Assembly (NCBI GenBank): GCA_029067085.1
Contig: JAIEFE010000016.1
Span: 114,864 to 178,863, forward strand
Source of the DNA: Lachnospiraceae bacterium
Lineage (GTDB): Bacteria > Bacillota > Clostridia > Lachnospirales > Lachnospiraceae
DNA: 64,000 bases
Direction of reading: 5' to 3'
The notes under the pieces were generated by a model. The model was given only the letters and a program-made list of their open reading frames with translations, searched no databases and had not been told where the DNA came from. Positions 17,547 through 26,683 of this stretch are shown piece by piece. Position numbers and translations under genes: made by a program. Positions within the stretch are counted from its first letter, which is position 1, and every line of letters starts with the position of its first letter.

Positions 17547-18326
17547 ATGGATGAGACGAATTATTTTCAGAGCGCCTTGTCGAGTTTTGTGACAGACGCA
17601 GCCTGCGGCGGCGCGGTCAGGCATCTTGCAGATATCGGCTATACGCTGGATCAGATCGTGGAGCGGCTGGACTATCCTGCATCCCGGGCGAAAGTGCAGC
17701 GGATCATGATGCAATATCTGTATGAGAGCCACATTCTTTTGCGGGAAGAACCTTCGGAGGAGTTGTTTGCAGAGAAGGTGCAGTTCGTACAGGAACAGGA
17801 TGCGTACGGAAGACGCAGTATGCGGAAAATATCGGTTGACCAAAATGGTCAAAATAGTGTGACGAATGCGTCAGATTCCACGATATTATCACAGAAGGAA
17901 AAAGCCGCGCAAATACGGGCTTTTTTCTGGAAGGAATCTGTCTATGACCGAAAGCGGGATGGAAAACTGACAGAGTTGTTACATCAGAAGTGCGAAAAGA
18001 ACGGAGTAATGTACAGCTATGTATCCTGTCCTTTTGGAGAATCTGAGAATGACCTATATAGTCAATATGATAATACGGAGCATGATGAGCCGGGTGTTCA
18101 ACGTGAAATAAACAGAGCAATTACCATTGCAGAAGAGAAAATAAGCTGCCTGAATGGCAGGCAGCGGGAATACTTACGCGGCATCCGCTGGGATCAGCCG
18201 GTGCTGTATCACAGACTGGATCAGCGGATGCTTGAGATCATCGGAAAACTGTATGAAGCGGGCATCTACAGCGGCGTCAGCTTCTTTGCCGCAAGTCGGG
18301 AAAAGATCATGATACCCGTGAAGTGA
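17547..18326 (+). CDS. Hypothetical protein with helical N-terminus
   Basis: This soluble protein of 259 residues has no family that I recognise. I chose ATG 17547 because it follows AGGAGGGCGG; an upstream in-frame ATG at 17490 lacks a site. The first 70 residues look like a helical, possibly DNA-binding, module (GYTLDQIVERLDYPASRAKVQRIM). The central region (about 105-185) is polar. The end contains REYLRGIRWDQPVLYHRLDQRML. It is about 85 bases downstream of nth and probably co-transcribed. It ends four bases before the convergent YeiH-type gene. Confidence 0.65.
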   Translation: MDETNYFQSALSSFVTDAACGGAVRHLADIGYTLDQIVERLDYPASRAKVQRIMMQYLYESHILLREEPSEELFAEKVQFVQEQDAYGRRSMRKISVDQNGQNSVTNASDSTILSQKEKAAQIRAFFWKESVYDRKRDGKLTELLHQKCEKNGVMYSYVSCPFGESENDLYSQYDNTEHDEPGVQREINRAITIAEEKISCLNGRQREYLRGIRWDQPVLYHRLDQRMLEIIGKLYEAGIYSGVSFFAASREKIMIPVK

Positions 18327-18330
18327 CTTT

Positions 18331-19368
18331 CTACCAGAGCCCCAGTATATGCTGCATGGCAAGGCTTACGGCGGTAATGCCGGCCCAGCAGCAAAATCCC
18401 ATGATGATCGGCTTGCCGCCGGTCTTTATTAATTTAATGATATCGGTGTTAAGGCCGATTGCGGACATGGCAAGGACGATGAAGAATTTGCTCAGTTCCT
18501 TTACCGGGGAGAAAATTCCCGCATCGGCACCGCAGGATACGGCGATCGTAGTGATGACGGAGGCGGCGATAAAGTACAGAATGAACATGGGAAAAATCTG
18601 TTTCAGGCTGACCTTTTTGCCTTCTGTCTCCGATGCCTTTTCGCTGCGCGTCCGCAAAAAAGCCAAGGCCAGTGTGATGGGGATGATCGCCAACGTGCGG
18701 GTAAGCTTTACGGTGACAGCAGTGTCCAGCGTCGCAGAGCCCAGCCCCCACATATTATCCCAGGTGGATGCCGCAGCGGTCACGGAGCTGGTGTCGTTTA
18801 CGGCGGTTCCGGCAAAGATGCCGAAGGCCTCGCCGTTCACCGTGGAAAAGCCGATCAACTTGCCTAATGTAGGAAATAGCAGAGCTGCCAATACATTGAA
18901 GAAAAAGATAACGGAAATCGCCTGCGCGACCTCCTCGTCGTCCGCATCGATGACCGGAGCTGTGGCAGCGATCGCGGAGCCGCCGCAGATAGAAGAACCC
19001 ACGCCAACCAGCGTGGAGATCTTACCCGGTATGTGCATGACTTTGTGCAGCGCAAAAGCGATCACCAGCGATACGGTGATGGTGCTTAAGATGATCGGAA
19101 GAGACTGCTTTCCGGTTTCCAGGATCACGCGCAGATTCAGCCCGAAGCCTAGCAGGATAACGGCCCACTGCAAAATCTTTTTGGAAGTGAATTTGATGCC
19201 TGCCTCAAAGGGCGTTTTATTTTTGATAAAGATTGTGAGAATCATGCCGGCAAGGATCGCGATCACCGCGCCGCCGATGATGGGAAACTGTTTACCGAGA
19301 AACCAGGAGGGGATGGCAATGCAGAGGCACAGCACGACCCCCTTCCCGTTATTTTTTATAAATTCCAT
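18331..19368 (-). CDS. YeiH-family putative sulfate/anion exporter
   Basis: This 345-residue membrane protein has about ten hydrophobic segments. It carries features of the conserved YeiH/PF03601 family: [20 protein letters not shown] at the N-terminus, [20 protein letters not shown] in the middle, and [17 protein letters not shown]. Members have been proposed to export sulfate or sulfonates, a role not proved here. The start follows GGAGGAG. It stands alone, tail-to-tail with the hypothetical gene and followed on its 5' side by the CPBP protease gene on the same strand. Confidence 0.9.
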   Translation of the reverse strand: MEFIKNNGKGVVLCLCIAIPSWFLGKQFPIIGGAVIAILAGMILTIFIKNKTPFEAGIKFTSKKILQWAVILLGFGLNLRVILETGKQSLPIILSTITVSLVIAFALHKVMHIPGKISTLVGVGSSICGGSAIAATAPVIDADDEEVAQAISVIFFFNVLAALLFPTLGKLIGFSTVNGEAFGIFAGTAVNDTSSVTAAASTWDNMWGLGSATLDTAVTVKLTRTLAIIPITLALAFLRTRSEKASETEGKKVSLKQIFPMFILYFIAASVITTIAVSCGADAGIFSPVKELSKFFIVLAMSAIGLNTDIIKLIKTGGKPIIMGFCCWAGITAVSLAMQHILGLW

Positions 19369-19440
19369 TTTAATCTCCTCCCTGATAAAGATTATCTGAT
19401 ACGATTTTCTTATATCGGGGAGGAGTTGTCAATTCTATAT

Positions 19441-20367
19441 TTAAACAAAGAACGCCTGCGCGATCATAATTGCAAAGAGGACGAGACAGAACAGGATCAT
19501 TCCCGGATTCAGGATCATGGTCTTGAATCGCTGCCCCTTTTCGAGCACGATCTCGCCCTGCTCCAGAGAGAATCTGTGGCGTTTCACAATGAGAAGGACG
19601 ATACCGGAAATGGCTATTGCATAGATGCACAGGGAGTAGGCAGCAGCGATAACAAGCGCCAGGGGATCGGTTTGATCCAGAGACAGAATGATGCCGCCCA
19701 GAACGCTTCCGAAGAAGTTAATGACCATGTGCAGCAGGATAGTGTATTTAAGGTTACCTGTCTTCACATAGAGGAAGGCTAAAAAGCAGCCCAGAAAGAA
19801 TGCGTAAAAAAACTGGTTAAAGTTCATGTGGAACAAACCGAATACAAGTCCGGAGATCACCACTGCACAGCCTTCACCGTATTTTATGACCTTGTCGCAG
19901 ATCAGCTTGCGGAACAGAAATTCCTCATAGACAGGAGCGCATAACACCGTAAAGATGGCAGTGACCCAAAGATTGCCGCCGGTCACCACATTCAGGAGCG
20001 CATTTTGCACAGGGGCGCCCTTGAGCACACCGATGCCCGCAGTGATGGCGAGGCCGATCAGGTTTCCGATGATCATAATGCCGTAGAGCATCAGGAAGGT
20101 GATCACGAGCTGTCCGGGCGTCATGGAATGCTTCTCGATGGCGGGAACTTCCTTGTTGCGCATCAGAAGAAAGGCAATCGGGAAGCCCAGCAGATAGAGC
20201 GGCAGCATGGTCACGGTTAAAAGGATCGTGAAATTATCCTTCCACTGCGGGAAAAGCGTGAGAACGAGCGCCTGTACACCGACCTGAAGCACGAGGATGA
20301 TCACCGTGCTGATGAGCATGCGGATGCCGATGCTTGAGAATTCTTTTTTGTAAGCTTTTGTGTCCAT
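19441..20367 (-). CDS. CPBP family intramembrane metalloprotease
   Basis: This 308-residue polytopic membrane protein has the CAAX-protease/bacteriocin-processing (ABI) motifs: motif 1 VYEEFLFRKLI with the Glu pair and Arg, motif 2 GLVFGLFHMNFNQFFYAF with His, and a further conserved stretch YVKTGNLKYTILLHMVINF with His/Asn. The family includes Rce1-like proteases. In bacteria many members serve in self-immunity to bacteriocins. No bacteriocin gene is adjacent. The start follows AAAGGAG. Confidence 0.92.
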   Translation of the reverse strand: MDTKAYKKEFSSIGIRMLISTVIILVLQVGVQALVLTLFPQWKDNFTILLTVTMLPLYLLGFPIAFLLMRNKEVPAIEKHSMTPGQLVITFLMLYGIMIIGNLIGLAITAGIGVLKGAPVQNALLNVVTGGNLWVTAIFTVLCAPVYEEFLFRKLICDKVIKYGEGCAVVISGLVFGLFHMNFNQFFYAFFLGCFLAFLYVKTGNLKYTILLHMVINFFGSVLGGIILSLDQTDPLALVIAAAYSLCIYAIAISGIVLLIVKRHRFSLEQGEIVLEKGQRFKTMILNPGMILFCLVLFAIMIAQAFFV

Positions 20368-20456
20368 AGTTTTCTCCTTTATGATGTAATGATATGTTTA
20401 TTTGTGTGTTGGCATACAATCTATATTATATGTTAGGCAGGAAATTGCGGCAACGG

Positions 20457-20930
20457 TTATTTTTCATCGTCATACGCCTCCTCAAGCCGCCTTTTTCTCC
20501 GGTGATAGAGAGCGGAGCAGGTGCAGATCGTGACGGAAAGCACCACGCCTACCACGAAAAAGTATACAATAAAGACCGCAACCGCACCGGATACACTCTG
20601 ATAAGTGCGGTAGGATACAATAGCGTTGAACAGGGCTGTTGCCGCTGCTGCAAGAAGGCTGAATCCGATATTGACTGCCGGAGTCGCCTTAAGGCGTCTG
20701 TCCCAGATTCCGTTGCGAAGGCAGCCGCCTACGAGATAAACACCCATGCACAGAAACGGGACAAATTCACCGACGAGCATATCTCCTGCCTTTCCCGGGC
20801 CGTATAAAAATGCCTGCACCACAATGGAAAGAAACAGCGCATAAAAGCCGATCCAAAACCCCTTGCTCTCGATCTTTAACAGTTTCAATTCCTGCATTTC
20901 ATCTAAATTATTTTTTTGAAACCATTTCAT
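20457..20930 (-). CDS. DUF6773-like membrane protein paired with XRE regulator
   Basis: This 157-residue protein has four hydrophobic segments (about residues 25-45, 55-75, 85-105 and 110-135) and an N-terminal LDEMQELKLLKIESKG segment that I associate with DUF6773. Two ATG codons lie close together; GGAGG ten bases upstream fits ATG 20930 better than 20939. It overlaps the end of the XRE gene upstream, so both are one operon. Such HTH plus small membrane protein pairs are common in Firmicutes; function is unknown. Confidence 0.75.
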   Translation of the reverse strand: MKWFQKNNLDEMQELKLLKIESKGFWIGFYALFLSIVVQAFLYGPGKAGDMLVGEFVPFLCMGVYLVGGCLRNGIWDRRLKATPAVNIGFSLLAAAATALFNAIVSYRTYQSVSGAVAVFIVYFFVVGVVLSVTICTCSALYHRRKRRLEEAYDDEK

Positions 20931-21129
20931 CGTTGTCATCCTCCCAAAATAAATCATTCAATGTCTTGTCAAGCTCTTTACAGATTTGAATACACAGTTT
21001 CAGGGTCGGGTTGTAATCTCCGGATTCCACCATCCCGATGGTCTGTCTGGTAACGCCGACCCGTTTTGCCAGATCGGTCTGGGAAATATCCTTTTCCATA
21101 CGGGCAAACTTTAGTTTCAGGTTCTTCAT
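20908..21129 (-). CDS. Small XRE-family transcriptional regulator
   Basis: This 73-residue protein is almost entirely a helix-turn-helix domain (ISQTDLAKRVGVTRQTIGM, then GDYNPTLKLCIQICKEL and LDKTLNDLFW). This is the YozG/compact XRE type that usually regulates its own operon and the membrane protein encoded after it. The C-terminal codons overlap the start of the DUF6773-like gene. Two candidate operators lie 105-155 bases upstream. Confidence 0.9.
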   Translation of the reverse strand: MKNLKLKFARMEKDISQTDLAKRVGVTRQTIGMVESGDYNPTLKLCIQICKELDKTLNDLFWEDDNDEMVSKK

Positions 21130-21233
21130 AACAGACGGTTTTTCTCCTTTCTACGGGCTTTCGGCGTTGCATACAGGATAATATGCCCGATTCGTTGCTT
21201 TCCAAAGGACAGTTCGTTCGGTTTTCTGTTTTT

Positions 21234-21282
21234 ATCAGATTAGCACTCTTATCTTGCTGTTTATCATCAGAGTAGCACTCTG
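21234..21282. promoter_or_regulatory. Pair of candidate operators upstream of the XRE gene
   Basis: ATCAGATTAGCACTCTT (21234-21250) and ATCAGAGTAGCACTCTG (21266-21282) are direct repeats 32 bases apart, about three helical turns. The second contains a perfect inverted repeat CAGAGT-AGC-ACTCTG. This suits binding by a dimeric XRE regulator on the same DNA face, possibly the one at 20908-21129. The rest of the 320-base gap (21130-21450) is AT-rich and shows no gene. Confidence 0.5.
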
Positions 21283-21450
21283 TGATATGAACGTCAAGTA
21301 TATTTTACATATAAATGATAAAGATTACATTTTGAATTTAAATCTGACATTTATAAGTTAAGTCTTACATATCTGTTCGGACTGATCACGTAAGGGCAAT
21401 CAGTCTGCGGAAGCATACAATAGTGAGAAAACGATTTTGCCGGAGAGAAG

Positions 21451-23241
21451 ATGGACTCGCAAAAAAATGAAAATCTGTTGAATCTGGCTTTGGATACGGC
21501 GCCTGCAGAGAGAGAACGGTCACTTGAGTTGAATGTGGGCTATAATGATGAGCAAAAAACATGGGAGGTGATCGTTAAATATCACGGCTCGCTGGAGAGT
21601 CTGGCCGGTTTTGGCATACAAGTGGAGGAGCTGATCGCAGGATATGCGATCCTGACGGTGCCCGAGACGCAGATGGAAAGACTTGCACAGATCGAGCAGA
21701 TCGAGTATGTGGAAAAGCCGAAACGCCTCTTTTTCTCCGATCTGCAGGGCTCTACAGCCTCCTGCTTTGCGCCGGGAAGCGCTCTGTACAGGGAACTGAC
21801 CGGGCGGGGCGTGTTGGTGGCGGTCATAGATTCCGGTATCAGTTATTGGAATTATGATTTCAGAAAGGCTGATGGCAGTACGAGGATCCGATTCCTATGG
21901 GATCAGGTGCTTGACAGGGAGTTTGGCGAGGAGGAGATCAATGCGGCGCTCGCGGCCGGCAGCAGGCAGGCGGCGCTGCAGCTCGTTCCCAGCATCGATA
22001 CCAGCGGGCACGGTACGGCGGTGGCGGGGATCGCTGCGGGAAACGGCGGAGAACGGGGAGCGGCCTATGCGGGGATCGCCGGAGAGAGTGATCTTCTGAT
22101 CGTGAGGCTGGGAATGCCCCGAACCGATTCCTTTCCCCGAACAACGGAGCTGATGCGAGCACTGACTTATGTGGTCAATAAAGCGCGTGAGCTTGCAATG
22201 CCGCTGGCAGTCAATCTGAGTTTTGGCAATACTTACGGTGCTCACAACGGTTCCTCTTTGCTGGAACGTTTTCTTGACAATATCTCAGAGATCGGCCGTA
22301 CGGTCGTCTGCGTGGGCAGCGGCAACGAGGGAGCTTCGGGAGGACATGTGGGCGGCAGCCTGCGAACAGACAGGTCGAGCGGGACAGTAACAAACCTGGT
22401 CAATCAATATGACACAAGTGTCACTGACCAGGACACCGTTGTGGAAATGACAGTAGGGGCCTATGAAACAGGGTTAAATGTACAGCTCTGGAAGGAGTAT
22501 TCCGATCGCTATCTTGTGACAGTGGTGTCACCTTCAGGAGAGACCTTTTTGGCGGATACTGACCGATCCGGTAAACAGATATATCGGCTTGGACAGACGC
22601 AGATCCTTTTCTACAACGGCGAGCCTGCGCCCTATATGACGGGACAGGAACTCTATTTTGATTTTCTTCCGGCGGTGGGGAGCAGATATCTGGATCAGGG
22701 GGTATGGACCTTCCGCCTTCGTCCCCTGCGGGTAGTCACGGGAAACTACACTTTTTATCTGCCCTCCGCTACCGTGCGCAGCGCCGATACCCGCTTTGTC
22801 CGTCCGACGCCTGATGTGACCCTCACCATCCCATCTACGGCATCCGGGGTGATCACCGTGGGAGCCTACGATCCGGTGTATGAGTCCTATGCGGATTTTT
22901 CAGGCAGAGGCTATCTCTATCAGGAGCAGGTGAACAGCCGTACCTCGGACGCTTATGTCAAACCCGATCTTGTGGCGCCGGGAGTGGGTGTCATTGCGCC
23001 CGACAGGGATGGAGGGTATTCGCCGGTCACGGGGACATCTTTTGCCACGCCCTTTGTGACGGGGGCAGCGGCCCTGCTCATGCAGTGGGGAATCGTTCTC
23101 GGAAATGACCCGTATCTGTATGGGGAAAAGGTGAAGGCCTATCTGCGAAAAGGAGCGAAGCCGATCCGGGGCGTGGCGGAGTACCCGGATTCACGGGTGG
23201 GGTATGGGGCGTTGTGTGTTGAAAATAGTTTACCGAGGTAA
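21451..23241 (+). CDS. Intracellular subtilisin-like protease (S8, Csp-like)
   Basis: This 596-residue serine protease has no signal peptide. A short N-terminal prodomain-like region (about 30-95) precedes the catalytic Asp127 (VAVIDSGIS), His187 (SGHGTAVAGIAAG) and Ser530 (GTSFATPFVTGAAALL), with a long insertion of about 200 residues before the Ser. The order matches the Clostridial Csp/ISP-like group, which often occurs as paralogues in Lachnospiraceae. The start is the ATG at 21451 after GGAGAG. The last 20 codons coincide with the left edge of the defence island, and a second diverged copy of that end is at 32434-32476. Confidence 0.92.
   Translation: MDSQKNENLLNLALDTAPAERERSLELNVGYNDEQKTWEVIVKYHGSLESLAGFGIQVEELIAGYAILTVPETQMERLAQIEQIEYVEKPKRLFFSDLQGSTASCFAPGSALYRELTGRGVLVAVIDSGISYWNYDFRKADGSTRIRFLWDQVLDREFGEEEINAALAAGSRQAALQLVPSIDTSGHGTAVAGIAAGNGGERGAAYAGIAGESDLLIVRLGMPRTDSFPRTTELMRALTYVVNKARELAMPLAVNLSFGNTYGAHNGSSLLERFLDNISEIGRTVVCVGSGNEGASGGHVGGSLRTDRSSGTVTNLVNQYDTSVTDQDTVVEMTVGAYETGLNVQLWKEYSDRYLVTVVSPSGETFLADTDRSGKQIYRLGQTQILFYNGEPAPYMTGQELYFDFLPAVGSRYLDQGVWTFRLRPLRVVTGNYTFYLPSATVRSADTRFVRPTPDVTLTIPSTASGVITVGAYDPVYESYADFSGRGYLYQEQVNSRTSDAYVKPDLVAPGVGVIAPDRDGGYSPVTGTSFATPFVTGAAALLMQWGIVLGNDPYLYGEKVKAYLRKGAKPIRGVAEYPDSRVGYGALCVENSLPR
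23199..23219 (+). repeat. Left copy of the island-flanking direct repeat
   Basis: These 21 bases (starting GGGGTATGGGGCG) encode the GYGALCV segment at the subtilase C-terminus and are identical to 32434-32454. Similarity continues imperfectly through the stop codon in both copies. Confidence 0.75.
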
Positions 23242-23348
23242 GATTAAGGTGAATTTTGGGTTAATGAGTTCTTTTTAGTATATTAGCGTTAAACAAAACA
23301 TAAATTGCGCTTTGATTAGATATTTTTCTTTGGAGAGATCATACTAAC

Positions 23349-23377
23349 TATACAGAAATATTAAAAAGTGGTATGAT
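23349..23377 (+). promoter_or_regulatory. Possible promoter of the toxin-antitoxin pair
   Basis: TATACA (23349-23354) and TATGAT (23372-23377) with a 17-base spacer lie about 50 bases upstream of the antitoxin start. The -35 box is weak. Confidence 0.4.
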
Positions 23378-23428
23378 ATGTGTAAGAAAATGGGAAAGAG
23401 CATAGTAATGGAGAAGGAGGAGCAGACA

Positions 23429-23590
23429 ATGAGCGTAGTAGCAAATTTGGAAAGACCTTGTACGATTTCAGAATCTATCATGCAATCATGTAAAGAAGTA
23501 AAGGATATGCGCGAAGGCAGAACCCCGAAACGTTCTTTAAATGACTTATTTGCGAATATTGAAAAATGGAGCAAAGAGGAAGAAAGATAA
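23429..23590 (+). CDS. Putative type II antitoxin
   Basis: This 53-residue protein starts at ATG 23429 after AAGGAGGAG; a longer in-frame start at 23378 lacks a site. It is small and charged, ends in a helical EKWSKEEER segment, and its stop codon is directly followed by the toxin start codon. I do not recognise its DNA-binding class. The antitoxin role is inferred from the position directly before a RelE/ParE-like gene. Confidence 0.6.
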   Translation: MSVVANLERPCTISESIMQSCKEVKDMREGRTPKRSLNDLFANIEKWSKEEER

Positions 23591-23947
23591 ATGTACACAG
23601 TTATACCTACTGAACAGTTTGAAAAAGATGTAAAGTATTACATCAAGAAAAAAGGGTTCAAGCACATAGGCGCGGATATTAAGGCCATAACAGATGAATT
23701 GGAAAAGGGAAACCTGATAGGAACGGAAATTCCCGGATTGAAGATTCCAACAGATGGGCATACCTTTAAAGTAAGATCAGCCAATACAGATACCAGAGCG
23801 GGTCAGTCTAATGGGTATCGCATTATATATTATGCAGTTCGGGATGATGCGGAGGTGTATCTTCTTACGATTTATTATAAAAAGGATGATAACAGGATAC
23901 CGACTAATCAGGAGATTATAGAGTTGGTAGAGACTTATTGCATGTAG
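23591..23947 (+). CDS. RelE/ParE-superfamily toxin
   Basis: This 118-residue basic protein has the RelE-fold order: TEQFEKDVKYYIKKKG helix, LIGTEIPGLKIPTDGHTFKVRSAN strand region (split here by loop), GYRIIYYAVRDDAEVYLLTIYYKKD strands. The Arg in the GYRIIYY segment and the terminal Lys/Asp run fit RelE-like mRNA interferases. There is no gap to the antitoxin gene. It lies just inside the left edge of the island and could stabilise it. Whether it cleaves mRNA or acts on gyrase is not decided by the sequence. Confidence 0.75.
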   Translation: MYTVIPTEQFEKDVKYYIKKKGFKHIGADIKAITDELEKGNLIGTEIPGLKIPTDGHTFKVRSANTDTRAGQSNGYRIIYYAVRDDAEVYLLTIYYKKDDNRIPTNQEIIELVETYCM

Positions 23948-24063
23948 TTTTTTTGCTGATTTATACTACGATTTTTGTGAAAAAATATTAAGAAGAAAGG
24001 TTGAAAGAAAAATACTTTAATGATTGATTATGAGCCCGCTAAGGCGGACATGAGGATTATAAA

Positions 24064-25539
24064 TTGAAATATTTGGAATCAATTCAGGAAACGATATATT
24101 TATCCGCTGGTAACGCTCCACAGTACAGACGTATTATGCGGATTTTTTTTATGGAATATGAAAAAATGCATTTTCAGTTATATAAGGAAGATGTGTTAGA
24201 ATTGCTCAGAGAGTATCCAGAGTTTTCGGATTATCCTATGGAGCAGTTGAAAACAGATTTAGAGGCATTGGTTGCTTGGAAGAATCTCACACCTATTCAG
24301 GATCCCAAAAGAGTTTACACAATCGCAGAATATAAAAACAAGCAGTTCCGTTAGACTATGTCAGAATATGCGGTGGAGATAGAGAGAATGACGGTAAAAC
24401 TGGAAACTCTTTTTCTGGATAGCGGTAATCTGTCTATGAATTATTTTGCGCGGATAGAAAGTGCTTTACTTGAAATGGAGCAGATGAGTCATCAGGAACT
24501 CAAAGCAGTGAATGAATGGTGGAGTAATTTACAGGAAGATTTTAAAAGATTAAATCGCAATTATCAGGATTATTTGCGGGAGTTCTATTCAGGAAAATCA
24601 GATAAAGTTCTTAAATCTATAGAGTTTGTTGTACACAAAGACAGATTCATTTCTTATTTACAGGAATTTGTGCAGCAGCTTCAGAATAAATCCATACGAA
24701 TAGAAAATACAATTAAAAAATTGTCCAGAGAAATGGTAAACGAGGTATTGGAGAGGGTTATTGAAAGTGAATTGGAAATTCCGCATCCGAATTCTGAAAT
24801 ACAGAATTTGAGAGAGAATGCAATAAGGGAAAATATTTATGGAAAATGGCAGAGCCTGTCGGACTGGTTTATTTCAACGGAAAAGCATCCGAGCGAAAGC
24901 CAGAAAGTGTTGGATGTTACAGACGAGGTTATCCGAAAAATAATACAAAATGCAGCTTTGATTGTACAATTGCAAAATTGGGGAATCAGCCGTAAGGAAG
25001 ATTATAAGAAATTTATTCAAATGTTTGCGCAGTGTGAAAATGTGGAAGCAGCGCACAAACTTTCGGCGCATGTATTTGGATTACAGCACGTGCGGCACTT
25101 TAAAGTAAACGGCCCGCGTGCTACTGACAGCATAAACAGTGGTGTTTTTGATGAAGTACCGTCAGTATATGAATTGAAGCCTCACACCAGAACGTATAAA
25201 CCAAGAATACATAAATCAGGTTTTGAAAGCAAAGCTTTGGAGAAGCAGGCACAGCGGAACCAATATTTGAAAAAGCTGGAAGAAGACAAAAAGCTGGTTA
25301 CAAAATATATCAAGGATAAGCAGCTGGATATCAGTTGGATTACTGACTGCATTTCGGTTGACACTAGGGAAACTCTTCTACGTTGGATTGCCCAGGCGAA
25401 TCTGAATGCTTCTAAAAGTGGGATGACAGAATATGGGCAGGCATTCCACATGAAAATATTAGAGGGCAGCCACACTTTGAAATGCGAGGATGGGGAACTG
25501 GTGATGCCTATATATGTATTCCAGTTTGAGGATGAGTAG
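24064..25539 (+). pseudogene. jetA: Wadjet JetA (DUF2397/TIGR02677 type) with an in-frame UAG
   Basis: JetA is a kleisin-like subunit of the Wadjet SMC complex, which extrudes and destroys circular plasmid DNA. The reading frame runs from TTG 24064 (GAGG eight bases upstream) to 25539 and totals 491 residues, the length I expect for the family. It is broken once by TAG at 24352-24354. The frame is the same on both sides: 96 residues before and 393 from ATG 24358. The context KNKQFR-stop-TMSEYAVEIERM fits a lost Tyr codon (TAT or TAC to TAG). No ribosome binding site precedes ATG 24358, so the second part depends on read-through or re-initiation. Either it is a recent nonsense mutation or a base error. 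Confidence 0.85.
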
Positions 25540-25540
25540 A

Positions 25541-26683
25541 ATGGAAGCGGTAAGGGCGTTAATAGAAAATTGTTGGATCGACAAAAAGAAAGATAAAGAA
25601 TTATATACAAAGGTACGTAGGGAACTGTCTAAATGCCAAAAATTTTTTCGTGAACAGTTAGGCTGGACGATTATTAATAATGAGCAGATATTAAAGGCAG
25701 AAAAAATTCCTGCCCATGCGGAAAGTTTTATGGGAATTACGGACTTTATAGAAAGCAGGGATTACTGCCTGTTTTGTGCTGTTCTGGCTTTCTTGGAAGA
25801 CAAGGAGGAGCAGGAGCAGTTTTTATTATCAGAATTGGTAGACATGCTGGAACTGCAATTGAAGGGTGTGCTTGATGTGAATTGGACATCATTTACGCAG
25901 AGAAAGTCTCTTGTAAGAGTTTTGCAGTTTTGTGAAAATATGAGATTGCTGGAAGCATATGAAGGGAGCTCTGATAATATCGGCAGCGGCATAGGGCAGG
26001 AGATTTTGTATGAAAATACAGGGCTTTCCAGATACATGGCGGTAAACTTCGCATATAGTATTGCAGACTTTCAGTCGTGGGAAGATTTTGAAAACCGGCA
26101 GATAGAAGAAAGTGAAGCTGACAGAGGACATTATAGGATTAACCGTGTGTATAGACAGCTCGTTGCAGCACCTGCCCTATACTGGAGCCGGGCTGATAAT
26201 CCGGACAGTATATATCTGAAAAATCAGAGGCAGTGGATACAGAAAAATATCAGTGAATATTTGGGAGGGTATCTCCATATACATAAAAATGCCGCTTTTT
26301 TGGTGATGGATGAGGAGGAATGTTTTGGGGAAAGACATCCCAGAGAGGCTATGCTTCCGGAGCTTGTTTTGATTTTGTGCAGGTTAATCAGGGAAAAAGT
26401 GGAAACCGGTGTTTGGGAGGAGCGGCAGGATGAGTGTATTGTGGTTTCACAAAAAGAGTTTCAGGCGGAACTTCATAATTGCCGTGACAGATATGGACAG
26501 GCATGGAGTAAGGAATACAGGGAAATGGAAGACACAAAGTTACTGACAACAGTTATTTCTTATATGAAATCCTGGATGATGATTGAAGAGTGTGACGAGG
26601 AAATTGTTATTTATCCGGCAGCAGGAAAGACAACCGGGAATTATCCCGCAGATTTTCAGACAAAGGGGAAAGCAGATGAATGA
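25541..26683 (+). CDS. jetB: Wadjet JetB (DUF2398/TIGR02678 type)
   Basis: JetB is the small, KITE-like subunit of the Wadjet complex. The 380-residue product has the typical N-terminus (ALIENCWIDKKKDKELYTKVRR, split by helices; then REQLGWTI) and the CLFCAVLAFLEDKEEQEQF segment. I chose ATG 25541, nine bases after GAGG and one base after the jetA stop; ATG 25532 overlapping jetA is an alternative. It is uninterrupted. Its end overlaps the jetC start by eight bases (ATGAATGA). Confidence 0.88.
   Translation: MEAVRALIENCWIDKKKDKELYTKVRRELSKCQKFFREQLGWTIINNEQILKAEKIPAHAESFMGITDFIESRDYCLFCAVLAFLEDKEEQEQFLLSELVDMLELQLKGVLDVNWTSFTQRKSLVRVLQFCENMRLLEAYEGSSDNIGSGIGQEILYENTGLSRYMAVNFAYSIADFQSWEDFENRQIEESEADRGHYRINRVYRQLVAAPALYWSRADNPDSIYLKNQRQWIQKNISEYLGGYLHIHKNAAFLVMDEEECFGERHPREAMLPELVLILCRLIREKVETGVWEERQDECIVVSQKEFQAELHNCRDRYGQAWSKEYREMEDTKLLTTVISYMKSWMMIEECDEEIVIYPAAGKTTGNYPADFQTKGKADE

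Noticed and set aside
18323..19399. 358-codon open frame opposite the YeiH-type gene
   Set aside because: The minus-strand product has clear family motifs and membrane segments; the plus-strand frame is its shadow.
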